A program made the translations under genes and the position numbers. DNA of 58,322 nucleotides. It comes from Planctomycetales bacterium (GTDB taxonomy: Bacteria; Planctomycetota; Planctomycetia; Pirellulales; Pirellulaceae). The stretch lies in assembly GCA_020426755.1 (NCBI GenBank), contig JAGQPK010000001.1:1-58322 (forward strand). The letters are read 5' to 3'. Position 1 is the first letter of the stretch. The number at the start of each line of letters is the position of its first letter. Shown one piece after another: positions 1-8,887 of this stretch. The notes beneath the pieces are model-generated. The model saw only the letters and a program-made list of their open reading frames with translations, did no database searches and had not been told where the DNA came from.

Positions 1-30
1 GTACTCCGTTTCCGTTAGGAGGACGATGTG

Positions 31-546
31 ATGCAGCCTCACCTGCTCGGTTTGTGTTTCATTGTCGTCGCGACTTGGGTCCAAACAAGTTGTGCTGCGG
101 TGCCTCTGGCCGATCCTGCAGTTTGGCACGATGACGACGCGATTACGTTGATCTACCGACCGTCCGACGGAAACCTCGCTGTGGAAACGGCGGGCTATCG
201 AATCACGACGTTAGAGATTGTGTCAGAAAATCGAGTGTTGACGAACCCGCCACCGCCGCCACCGATTGATATCTGGTTTCCCGGCAGAAAGTTCTTCGTA
301 CTCAGTATCAACGGAATTGTCGACACGGACTTCGGCTCGATCGTCACGCCGGGACTCACTGCTGAATTTCTCAGCAATGACCTGTCGGTCGCGGGAAGCA
401 TTGCACCAAGGGGAAGCCTGCCGTCGGTGGATTTGTTTGTGGTCCCGGAACCCAACGCCTTGTTGTCGCTCGGCATAGGCGCTCTTGGGTTTGGCGTGGT
501 GGCGAGAGTTAAGCTGTCCAACGTCGCACGCGCGAATCGTCGCTAA
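31..546 (+). CDS. Small secreted PEP-CTERM protein
   Basis: This is an exported protein of about 171 aa with an N-terminal hydrophobic signal peptide ending near the Cys/Ala-rich stretch at residues 20-25. Its C-terminus has the classical PEP-CTERM layout: a VPEP motif, a hydrophobic helix (LLSLGIGALGFGVV) and then basic residues. That signal is known to be processed by exosortase-type enzymes for surface or matrix delivery. The ATG at 31 is preferred over the GTG at 28 because AGGAGG at 17-22 sits 8 bases upstream of it. A proline run occurs near residue 75. The central domain is unrecognised, and unlike its larger neighbours the protein has no dockerin-like loops. It converges on the next gene across a MITE. 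The sorting signal is confident; the function is unknown. Confidence 0.85.
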   Translation: MQPHLLGLCFIVVATWVQTSCAAVPLADPAVWHDDDAITLIYRPSDGNLAVETAGYRITTLEIVSENRVLTNPPPPPPIDIWFPGRKFFVLSINGIVDTDFGSIVTPGLTAEFLSNDLSVAGSIAPRGSLPSVDLFVVPEPNALLSLGIGALGFGVVARVKLSNVARANRR

Positions 547-575
547 GAGTGGTTTATCATCCGACGGCGTTTACT

Positions 576-719
576 TAGCTGGATAACGTCACTTCGAGTT
601 CGCCGGTTTGGCGTTAGCCACGGTTTCTGGCCGAGAACCGAGGTTAACGCCAAAACGCCGAACGTCAGCATCCGCTCCAAATCACGCAATGAAACAGCCG
701 AAGTGACGTAGTCCAGTTA
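576..719. repeat. MITE-like element, copy a
   Basis: This 144-bp element lies between two convergent genes. The ends are inverted repeats starting with TA: TAGCTGGATAACGTCACTTCG on the left, and the reverse complement of the right end reads TAACTGGACTACGTCACTTCG. An inner imperfect palindrome (613-648) pairs GTTAGCCACGGTT with AACCGAGGTTAAC. It carries no ORF. TA-ended inverted repeats are typical of MITEs mobilised by IS630/Tc1-type transposases, which is an inference here because no transposase is present. The foldback could also act as a bidirectional terminator. Confidence 0.7.
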
Positions 720-819
720 GGTTGAACGCGTGGGAGGGTTTCCGTCCGCTAGGCCGGGCTTCTGTCTCGCCGGATCTGGACTTGGCTCCGACGCTGGATT
801 TCGGAGTGGTTGTCAGACT

Positions 820-2619
820 TCAACATTCACAGTTCCGCAATCTTCGGAGATCGGCTCGTCTGACACCGAAACAGCCGATGGCCAGCAGCATCCAGCTGGC
901 AGGCTCCGGAACTGCTGCAGGTTGAGTGTTGGTGCGCGGTCCCTGCTCGTACGCACCGCCTTGGAATGCGTAGACGATGTCGGCCGACGTGAATTCTTCG
1001 TCGCCGTTCCAGTCGCCTTTGGCCCACGTCGAATTCGACGCAATCCCATCCTCGTACTCACCCGCCTGAAACACCTCCACGAAGTCAGCGCTGTTGAATT
1101 CACCGTCGAGATTCGCGTCGCCGAAGTAGGTGTGCAAGTGACGTTCCACCCAGCGGACTCGATCTGCATCGTCCACAACACCATCGAAATTGATGTCATA
1201 CCGATCCAACAGAAATGTCGCACCTCGCTGCACGGCCTTGCTCAACTGGTCGATGTCTGAGGCATTGACGACGCCGTCGCGATTGATGTCGGGTGTATCG
1301 GGGTGCGAGACGTAAAACAAGAACATCATCTCGTCCGAACTGAGCGGTCCATAGTGAATCGTGCTGTTGGTCTCGTTGTTATAAGTCGCGACCATCCGAA
1401 TGCGTTGTCCACGTTGGAACACGAGCGGCTGTTCCAATACGGGTGGATGCTCCCAATCATTCGTGATGTAGATCAGCTCGCCATCACGGTCGCCGCCAGC
1501 ATACTCAACTCGAAACTCCGTCATGTGTTCATGGGCATGTGACCACATTTGCACGATGTTGGTTGTCTCGTTGAAGACCGCAAGGTGTGTTAGTGTCGTC
1601 ACTTGATGTGGCGGCAGCGTGATATCGTACTTGGCAAAGTTGTGCTGCTCAGCAACGTGCAAGACCTCGTCGGCCGCGGCAGTTTCAAAATTCACGTACA
1701 CCTCGCCCTGACGAGTTTCACCGGTGCGATTGACTGAGTGCACATTGAAATCGAATCCCTGTCCTGGCGGCAATCGTAACGCGACACCGTCTGGGAATTT
1801 GTATTCCAAGTGAGGCGACTGCGCGGCGACAACCCAGGAAGCATGATTGCCGTTGAAGCTGCCGTTGATCGACGTGCCGGCGGACGTGCGGATGTCGCGA
1901 AACTCCTCGGCCGGTGGCGCTACGCTATCTTGATCGTAGTGATACATGATCAAGTGGTGACTGCCCTCTTGGTAGGCGATTTCGACGCCTCGCACAAAGG
2001 TTGGTTCCGTCGTTTCATGCGGCTGGAAGTAGTAGAATTCGCGATCGTATCGTTCGGCCGACCAAACATCGAACGGCGCTAGATGCAATTGAAAACCTTG
2101 CGACGGCGGTTCCAGAGGTTGGAAAACTTCGGGGTCATAGCGGCTTGTGTCATTCAAAAGTGCGAGATCCGCAATCGATCCAGTCGCCGGCGCGCCTTGC
2201 ATAATCCATTCTTTGATGAAGTCCAATTGGCCGTTAGTTAGCGATGGCATTCCTAGCGGCATGAGTGCGCCGTAATCAGGGTGATCTTCATAATAATGAT
2301 GTTGGTTGCTCACATCGATCTTTTCCCACAGATAGCTTTGCGCCAGGCCGATCTGATCACCGAGCGTACTGACGCGTAACAGTCCATCGTTGAACGCGGC
2401 CGAGTTATGTGGGCTGGCTCCGACAAGCTGGTCATAGGCCACGTCGGGCGTCAAGATCAGATCCGATTGTCGTGCATAGCTCGACCCCGACTGATGGCAG
2501 CTCGCACAGTTTTCGCCGAAGATGTCATGTTGAATCACGTCCCACGTCGAGCGTTCTTGGGCAGCGGCCACACTTGCGACGAATGCCCACACGCTCCAGA
2601 TCAATACGTGTCGTGCCAT
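820..2619 (-). CDS. Cytochrome c / copper type II monooxygenase-like protein with dockerin-like and PEP-CTERM ends
   Basis: This is a 599-aa exported protein. A signal peptide (cleavage near VAAA-QE, residue 20) is followed by a haem c motif CASCH (C38, C41, H42). After it comes a domain with the copper-ligand pattern of peptidylglycine/dopamine monooxygenases: HHLIM (H221, H222), H294 in a HSVN context, SHAHEH (H361, H363, H365) and SSDEMM (M431). Residues about 445-560 carry dockerin-like EF loops in two modules (DINRDGVVNASD, then GDANLDGEFNSAD and GDWNGDEEFTSAD). A VPEP plus hydrophobic helix plus arginine tail ends the protein. Inferred role: extracellular copper oxidoreductase fed electrons through the haem; the substrate is unknown. 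A GGGAG ribosome-binding site precedes the ATG. Planctomycetes are known to have cytochrome/PHM fusions; I cannot say how common the added dockerin and PEP-CTERM are. Confidence 0.9.
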   Translation of the reverse strand: MARHVLIWSVWAFVASVAAAQERSTWDVIQHDIFGENCASCHQSGSSYARQSDLILTPDVAYDQLVGASPHNSAAFNDGLLRVSTLGDQIGLAQSYLWEKIDVSNQHHYYEDHPDYGALMPLGMPSLTNGQLDFIKEWIMQGAPATGSIADLALLNDTSRYDPEVFQPLEPPSQGFQLHLAPFDVWSAERYDREFYYFQPHETTEPTFVRGVEIAYQEGSHHLIMYHYDQDSVAPPAEEFRDIRTSAGTSINGSFNGNHASWVVAAQSPHLEYKFPDGVALRLPPGQGFDFNVHSVNRTGETRQGEVYVNFETAAADEVLHVAEQHNFAKYDITLPPHQVTTLTHLAVFNETTNIVQMWSHAHEHMTEFRVEYAGGDRDGELIYITNDWEHPPVLEQPLVFQRGQRIRMVATYNNETNSTIHYGPLSSDEMMFLFYVSHPDTPDINRDGVVNASDIDQLSKAVQRGATFLLDRYDINFDGVVDDADRVRWVERHLHTYFGDANLDGEFNSADFVEVFQAGEYEDGIASNSTWAKGDWNGDEEFTSADIVYAFQGGAYEQGPRTNTQPAAVPEPASWMLLAIGCFGVRRADLRRLRNCEC

Positions 2620-2782
2620 ACGAGTTCTCCCAAGTCGATGCGGCTGCTAGGTCGCTGTGAACACACCGGTCAAAGTACGAACGGTGTATCGGGTGCGCCC
2701 ACGTCAAGAAGTGGAGCCATATTCTCGGAGTTCGTCGAGCGCAGAGCAATGGCTAATGAACTCATAAAATGTTTTGGGAGAT

Positions 2783-2925
2783 CAACTGAACTACGTCACT
2801 TTGGCTGTTTCCTGCTTGATTTGGAGTGCTGACAATGAAGTTCGCCGTTGGGGCGTTAGCCCGTTAGCCACGGTTCTCCGACAGGAACCGTGGCTAACGC
2901 CAAAACGGCGAACCCCTAACGCAAA
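2783..2925. repeat. MITE-like element, copy b, with perfect 14-bp hairpin
   Basis: The left end (AACTGAACTACGTCACTTTGG) and the following GCTGTTTCCTGC/TTGATTTGGA text match copy a and the 43508 copy. The right end stops after AAAACGGCGAAC and lacks the TCGAAGTGACGT terminus. It then runs directly into a different repeat starting at 2928. A perfect stem GTTAGCCACGGTTC / GAACCGTGGCTAAC lies at 2863-2876 and 2885-2898 with an 8-nt loop. It lies 5' of the monooxygenase-like gene and 3' of the giant gene at 3165, so it might also stop transcription. Confidence 0.65.
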
Positions 2926-2927
2926 GC

Positions 2928-3080
2928 GGCTAAGCACGCGAAATCGCGCGCCGTCGGGGGAACTGGACGATTTGGGCGCCGCCGCAACTCTTGTGTGAAT
3001 CCAGCTGCATCCCATAATCGCTTTTGCACCTCTTGCGTACTTCGCAATTGTATTCTTCTGGCACTGCGAACGACGTGAAA
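2928..3080. repeat. Dispersed 150-bp repeat, copy 1
   Basis: This stretch, beginning GGCTAAGCACGCGAAATCG and ending near GCACTGCGAACGACG, recurs at 21101-21254 in the same orientation with only scattered differences. No coding frame is supported in either copy. The rest of the 2620-3164 intergenic space holds only this repeat and the truncated MITE. Confidence 0.75.
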
Positions 3081-3164
3081 CCGAAACTAGCTGCGTTCGT
3101 TTAGCAACCATCCCGGACGACGATGCAAGCTTGCGCTCAAGTACGGCACACGCTCAGTTGCGAT

Positions 3165-6100
3165 TTAGTGTGCGGTTCGGCGGATGTAACCGCATAGGCC
3201 GACGCCGCATACCAAAAGCACGAAGGTTTGAGGCTCCGGTACGACCGCGGCTCGCGTACCCATCTCATAGCCGCCGTCTTGAAATGCAGCGACCAAGTCG
3301 GATGAAGTAAACTCGTGATCGCCGTTCCAGTCGCCATCCTGCCAGCGTGAGTTTCCGACGATGTCATCCTCATATTGACCCTGAACGAAGACCTGGACGA
3401 GATCACTCGAGTTGAACATGCCGTCAAAGTTCGCATCGCCAAACCAGGTATGTGCCAAGTCGTGTACGAATGCTTCACGGTCTTCGGCGGCGACGATCGT
3501 GTCGATCTCGGAGGGCAGCAGATACGTGAGCTGCAAACCGTCAGCGACGGCCACGACCTGCCAGCGTCGTTCGACCGGCACAGCAAGTGCCGCTTCCAAG
3601 CTGGTGGGATCCACCAGGAAGGAACTCGGTGCTATCGATGCGACGTGATCGGCCGTGAGAATCTGCCAGCTCCGACTATGATTGGCGTCGAACACCGCCG
3701 GCACCCCGACACCGCCCAGGGCGTCAAGTCCAACCAGCTTGACGACGAACGGATCGTCGGGGGTCGCCGTGCCTTGAACCGTCCCGGCCACCGTCACGGT
3801 ATCCCAGCCGTCGTTCGACGCGTCGCTTAGCTCCCATTCGTAAACCGCTCCAGGCCCCAGTTCGAGATCACCAGCGATGTGAAGATGCCCGACGCTCGCA
3901 CCTGGCGCCAACCTTGCACCGTTACTCATCGCGAGGTCGTTTTGCAGCTCACCGTTACCGGCGACGCTTGCGGCAGCGGAACGTAGTTCGACAGTTTGCG
4001 ACACTCCGTTGATGCGTACCTGCAGCGATTGTCCCGCAGGAATGTTCAGGTTGGGATTCAGATTGACTCCTACTGCAATCAAGTCCAGAACTGAATTCTC
4101 CGACGCGGCGGTAATCGGGCCGGTTAATTGGATGTTCGCGGGTCCGAGAATGAAGGAATCTTGGCGAACTTGCGCATCAATGGTGGCTGCTCCATCGACG
4201 ACGATGGGACCGGCGAAGTTGATGTCGCCCACGCCATTCAGTTGCAACTGCGAGCCATCACTTAGTTGCACCGCGCCCGCCAGGATCAACTGCTGGTCGG
4301 AAGTGCCCAGACTAATTTGTGAGATGCCTGAGACGGACAGGTTGCCAGCGAGTATTCCCGCTTCGAAGCGAGTCTCCACACGCAGCCGACCGCCACTTAG
4401 CACGATGTCGTTCGACAACGTGAGCTGCTCTGTCGTCATCCGATCGTTTAAGCTGGTGTGGAGGGTTCCGTCCTCCAGCACATGCACGACGCCCGTGCCC
4501 AAGTCATCGGGCTGGGCAAACAACGTGGTGTGCTCAACGATGACATCTCCACTGAAATTCGAAACTGGCACGTTCGTCGGGCGGAGTAGCGAGATGGTAC
4601 TGTTGCCGGTGCCTTGAAACTTGAGCGGAGCGGAGCCTATCAGATCGGCGTTGACCGTCAAACTTCGTCCAGCCGATTTGATCGTGGAGGGTGCCGTGAC
4701 TGCCAGCGTCCCCAGCACTTTGGTGTCTTCGACTTCGAACGTTCCGCCGGCCAACGTGACGTCAACCGATATCTGCCGATCTGACGTCCGGTAGTACAAT
4801 GTTCCCCCCGTGATTTCGGCGGCGCGCAACTCGGTCGAAGCGTACAGCGTGCCGTCCTCGACGACGACTTGTCCCGTGAAACTGCTGGAGCTGCCAAACA
4901 GATAAGCGTCGGCGCTGGATGTCTTGCGTAGCGTGCCGTTGCCGACGTAGGTCGCGTCGAGTGCGCCTTCTGCGAGATCAATCGTCTGGAATCTCAAGCC
5001 ACCAGAAACTCTGAGGGACGACTTCCCTGTGATCTGCAAGTTGCCGACGTTCAAACCTCCGTCGGTCGTCAACTGCACGGTGTCGACTTCCAAGTTTCCA
5101 CCGATTGGGATCGATTGCGAGCCCAAGCGAAACGAGTTGAGTCCGCCGCCCGCCAACAAGCGAGTTACTCCGTGATGCTCGTTGCTGCCCTTCAAGTAGC
5201 CGCCACCAACGACGATCAAGTCGACGGCTCCTTGCGCATTGTCAATGATGCTCGATTCAATCGTGCCAGGGAATTGCAGAATCAGTTCTTGATTCGCATT
5301 CGCGCCGGCAGTGATACGTCCACCGAGCGTACTGGCGGTGAGAATGCCGCCGCTTTCGACCGTCAAGAGATGATTCCCCAGGTTGAGCTGCTGCCGATTC
5401 TCCATCTGCAGCGAGTTGACGTTGACGTCGCGTGACATCGTCGTCGCGGTGGCGAGGAGCACATTGTCAGTGGCCGTTGCGGCCGTCAGACTATTCACGA
5501 CCGACGTGGTTGAGGCAATGCCGTTGGGCCCATAGGTTGCAAAGCGGTAACCTTGATTGTTGAAATTGGCCACGGCCCAGCCGCCGATGAGGCCATTGCT
5601 CAACTGAGGCGGCGCGGTGAAGTGGATTTCCTGGTCGCCGCCGACTTCGAAGATTGCCGCAGCGCCGCGATCGCGTTGCAGATCGGAGAACGTAAAACGG
5701 TTGCTGGCCGTCGGGTCACCGGTGATCGATATCCGCGAATCATGGTGTGCGAAGCGCAGCCGCCCCATCGTTTCGGTGTAGTGATCCTGTTGAGCCCCGC
5801 TCTCCATCCGCAGTTCACCACCCATCATCGTCAGCGGCACGTTGTCACCGATTCGGTCGGGCCGATTCACATCCCAGTTCTGCAGCGCCAGCACGGCGTT
5901 GCTCGCGATGACGATCTCGGAGGTCGTTGAAATACTTCCGTCACCGGCAATCGCCAAGTAACCGCCTTGCAGTCGCGTCGCTCCGGTGTAGCTGTTTTGA
6001 TTGCCGCGAATCGAGAGGAATGACGGGTTGTCAATGTTGTCGTACTCGAGTTCGCCGCCGACAATCGGACCATCAACATGCAGTTGAGCGGACGAGGTTC

Positions 6101-8819
6101 CCACGATGCGTGAGCCTTGAGTCCCCAGATCCAGTGTGCCGCGCAGCGTCGTCGGATCGTTCGAACCGAACCCGGTAAACTGGAGACCGCCATCGTGGTG
6201 TCTTCGGCCCAACGCATTGTCTAACAGGATGTCGTCGTCGATTGTGAGGCCGCCGTGCAATTGCAAACTGCCGTGGGGTCCCACTTCCGTTGCTCCTACA
6301 TTCGATCCCAACCCACTACTGCCGGACACTTCCAACACGCCGTCCTCGACGACGATGTGGCCGTCAAACTGGCCCAGCGACTGAAACGTAGCGCGTGACA
6401 AGGTCGTTTTGCGGACGACTCCGTTGCCGGTTTGTAGTGTTCCGGCGACGTTCAACTTGCCGGAGTGCATCACCAACTCGTCTTGTATCGTGAGTTGGTT
6501 GCCGGCGCTTACCTCCAAGCGTCCTTCGTCACGGAGTTGCACGCGTTCCAGCGTCACTTGCGCGTTGACATCCAGTTGCCCTCCGGTGACAACGGTCGTG
6601 CCGGGGAACTCGCTATCGACATTGAGCGACACGCGCGCGTCGGTGTACTGCGACGGTGTATTGAAGTTGACCACATAGACCGGCAGTCGCGGTTGCGCCG
6701 CATTGATCTCCACATGGCCCGTTGCCCGCACACTAATCGGTTCGTTGACAGTCGCGTTCAGAATCAGTTCGCCGTTTTCGACGAGCGTGCCGACTTCGAC
6801 AGCGCCGAGTGCCTGGGGAGCGTTCACCACGAGCCTGCCGTTGCCCACCCCTGTCGGACCCGTGTAGTCGCTATCGGAATTCAGTGACGCCGTGGTTCCC
6901 AAGGTGCTATCGGCGCTGAAATACAGGCGGCCACTTCCATGAATCGCACCGTTGATTTCGGCGACGCGTAAGATGGCTTCATCGCCCTCCAACTGCAACG
7001 GACTTGAGATCGGCACCGTCGAGACCAGTTCAGCCGAGCCACGCAAGACGAGCGGCCCGGTGAGTTGTCCGGATGGCATGATCCAGAGACGCGAGTCTTC
7101 CACGACGAATCCGCGATCGATGGCCGCGTCGACGAACAAGTTGGTATTCAACGCATGGACGGTGCGCGATGCGTCAGCTAACGATGCGGCGTTCGCCAAA
7201 GTCAACTCACCCGTGTTGACGATCAAATCACCAGCGAATTGAAGCGGTTCGTCCAACACGAATTGTCCTGTCGGGCGAATCGTGAGACTGCCCGCATGCT
7301 GGAGGTTAGCGCCCATCAAGCTGGGGCCAACGTACTCCAAATCGCCAGCGCCGCTGATCGTTGCCCCGGCGATCGACTCCGCCGTGATCTGGGTAAGACC
7401 TTCGCTCAACGACACATTATTCAGGGCCGGACCGTCACGTTCAATCATGATCTTGCCGCCTTGGGATACGATCGAACTCGTGAAACCAACCGCACCTGGC
7501 TCAAAGTTCAGCGTTCCGCCGGCCAGCTCAAGTGGTTCAACAATCGGCGCCGCCACGTTCAGTTGTCCACCGGTGACGATCTGAGTCGCTGCCGTCGTAC
7601 TGCCGAGGCCATTGACTGAGTTGACGGTCACCAAACCCTGACGAATTGTCGTGCGACCGGAGTAGGTGTTGTCCGCATTGACGATCACATTGCGCTGTAG
7701 AGTGAGTTGTCCCGCGCCGGAAATGGGTTGGTCGAGCCGCAGTCCGGTCGTGATCACGCTGCCTGTTGCGTTGACCTCAATCGGCGCGTTGATCGGCAGC
7801 ATCGACACTTCGGAGTTGCCCGACAGCCGCCCGCCGTTCAGCACGAAGCGATTGGTGGCAAGGCTGACTTGCGTGTTGAGTTCAGCCCCCGCGGCGACGC
7901 TCACCGAGGACGTCGCGGCCAGGCCATTCGTACGTCTCACGATCAAGCGACCTGACTCAACTAGCGTTGATCCGGTATGGGAAGTACTTGTCTGCAGTTC
8001 AACGACGCCGCGAGTCGCCAAGTTGCCGGCGCCGGAAATCGCACGGCGCAGCTCAAGCGTGGCAGACGCATCGGTAACCGTGATGAAGTTGTTGCCGCTC
8101 TCCAAGGTAATCGGGCTGTTCGCGACGGTGCGATTGTTGCTGCCGGGTTGCGCTGCGATCGTGCTACCACTTAACGTAATGGGTTCGGCGGGCAGTGTCA
8201 GCGCTCCGCGCAGTCGCAACGTGCCGCCGGAGTCAATGCGTGTGCCCAGCGTCGTCGTGCCGAGACCGCGGTCGTTGAAAACGTCAACAGTCGAAGCAGA
8301 AGCCGTGATGGCGCCGTTCCACGACGTGTTCGCTTGTCCCAAAACGGTCGTGCCACCGCCCGAGACGACGAGCGATCCTGCATTCGCATCCAAGAGCGTT
8401 TCAAAGCTAACTTCGCTACCTGCCGCCAAATTCAAATTCAGTTGCTTACTTGCATCCCAAGCGACCGGCAAGGTCAGGAGTGCGCGCGATTGCTCTGACA
8501 AGTTCATCTGTCCCGCAACGTTCGCATCGAGTGACGTAAAGCTCAACAGTTCGCCGCTGAACAGCAAACTGTAGGGACTTCGTATGTCGAGGCCACTCAA
8601 CGCAACGGGTGACGTCAACCCGATGGAGGCTGCTGCAGTAGGCGCCGATTCATCGAAGATCGCCGTTGCTCCGCTGCCATTGGGAATGCCCGCGGACCAA
8701 TTGGCTGACGTATTCCAGTCACCGCTGCCGGCAGCCGTCCAAACGCTGTCCGCTCCCGCGGCTTTCCCGACACTCGCCAGCCAGATGAAGGTAAACGCCC
8801 ATAGTCGCCGTCGTAACAT
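3165..8819 (-). CDS. Giant beta-strand-repeat surface protein (PEP-CTERM)
   Basis: This 1884-aa secreted protein has a signal peptide (ending near VGKAAGA), then the start typical of this class (GSGDWNTSANWSAG). A very long series follows of glycine/asparagine-rich beta-strand repeats of the autotransporter-associated type (for example SGAGQLTL, TYSGRTTI, VVNGG-like motifs), predicted to form a right-handed beta-helix. Near the C-terminus are two EF-type loops (DANFDGMFNSSD and DWNGDHEFTSSD), then VPEP, a hydrophobic helix and RRTAH. Unlike sister proteins, its preceding dockerin-like module has lost the acidic loop residues (about residues 1765-1790, EDREAFVHDLAHTWFGD), leaving only the spacer text. 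There is no outer-membrane beta-barrel, so PEP-CTERM probably replaces autotransporter export. It starts 69 bp downstream of the pentapeptide gene on the same strand, so co-transcription is likely. Confidence 0.9.
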   Translation of the reverse strand: MLRRRLWAFTFIWLASVGKAAGADSVWTAAGSGDWNTSANWSAGIPNGSGATAIFDESAPTAAASIGLTSPVALSGLDIRSPYSLLFSGELLSFTSLDANVAGQMNLSEQSRALLTLPVAWDASKQLNLNLAAGSEVSFETLLDANAGSLVVSGGGTTVLGQANTSWNGAITASASTVDVFNDRGLGTTTLGTRIDSGGTLRLRGALTLPAEPITLSGSTIAAQPGSNNRTVANSPITLESGNNFITVTDASATLELRRAISGAGNLATRGVVELQTSTSHTGSTLVESGRLIVRRTNGLAATSSVSVAAGAELNTQVSLATNRFVLNGGRLSGNSEVSMLPINAPIEVNATGSVITTGLRLDQPISGAGQLTLQRNVIVNADNTYSGRTTIRQGLVTVNSVNGLGSTTAATQIVTGGQLNVAAPIVEPLELAGGTLNFEPGAVGFTSSIVSQGGKIMIERDGPALNNVSLSEGLTQITAESIAGATISGAGDLEYVGPSLMGANLQHAGSLTIRPTGQFVLDEPLQFAGDLIVNTGELTLANAASLADASRTVHALNTNLFVDAAIDRGFVVEDSRLWIMPSGQLTGPLVLRGSAELVSTVPISSPLQLEGDEAILRVAEINGAIHGSGRLYFSADSTLGTTASLNSDSDYTGPTGVGNGRLVVNAPQALGAVEVGTLVENGELILNATVNEPISVRATGHVEINAAQPRLPVYVVNFNTPSQYTDARVSLNVDSEFPGTTVVTGGQLDVNAQVTLERVQLRDEGRLEVSAGNQLTIQDELVMHSGKLNVAGTLQTGNGVVRKTTLSRATFQSLGQFDGHIVVEDGVLEVSGSSGLGSNVGATEVGPHGSLQLHGGLTIDDDILLDNALGRRHHDGGLQFTGFGSNDPTTLRGTLDLGTQGSRIVGTSSAQLHVDGPIVGGELEYDNIDNPSFLSIRGNQNSYTGATRLQGGYLAIAGDGSISTTSEIVIASNAVLALQNWDVNRPDRIGDNVPLTMMGGELRMESGAQQDHYTETMGRLRFAHHDSRISITGDPTASNRFTFSDLQRDRGAAAIFEVGGDQEIHFTAPPQLSNGLIGGWAVANFNNQGYRFATYGPNGIASTTSVVNSLTAATATDNVLLATATTMSRDVNVNSLQMENRQQLNLGNHLLTVESGGILTASTLGGRITAGANANQELILQFPGTIESSIIDNAQGAVDLIVVGGGYLKGSNEHHGVTRLLAGGGLNSFRLGSQSIPIGGNLEVDTVQLTTDGGLNVGNLQITGKSSLRVSGGLRFQTIDLAEGALDATYVGNGTLRKTSSADAYLFGSSSSFTGQVVVEDGTLYASTELRAAEITGGTLYYRTSDRQISVDVTLAGGTFEVEDTKVLGTLAVTAPSTIKSAGRSLTVNADLIGSAPLKFQGTGNSTISLLRPTNVPVSNFSGDVIVEHTTLFAQPDDLGTGVVHVLEDGTLHTSLNDRMTTEQLTLSNDIVLSGGRLRVETRFEAGILAGNLSVSGISQISLGTSDQQLILAGAVQLSDGSQLQLNGVGDINFAGPIVVDGAATIDAQVRQDSFILGPANIQLTGPITAASENSVLDLIAVGVNLNPNLNIPAGQSLQVRINGVSQTVELRSAAASVAGNGELQNDLAMSNGARLAPGASVGHLHIAGDLELGPGAVYEWELSDASNDGWDTVTVAGTVQGTATPDDPFVVKLVGLDALGGVGVPAVFDANHSRSWQILTADHVASIAPSSFLVDPTSLEAALAVPVERRWQVVAVADGLQLTYLLPSEIDTIVAAEDREAFVHDLAHTWFGDANFDGMFNSSDLVQVFVQGQYEDDIVGNSRWQDGDWNGDHEFTSSDLVAAFQDGGYEMGTRAAVVPEPQTFVLLVCGVGLCGYIRRTAH

Positions 8820-8887
8820 TCGGAATTTGCCTCAGGTAATTCGTGAAAAAATCGCCGGCCGCGCAAACGGCATGTCAGCGTGGGTCG

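Noticed and set aside
7666..8574. Long plus-strand frame (302 codons) opposite the 3165-8819 gene
   Set aside because: It is a shadow of the repetitive minus-strand gene, with Ser/Pro/Val-rich low-complexity composition and no start signal.
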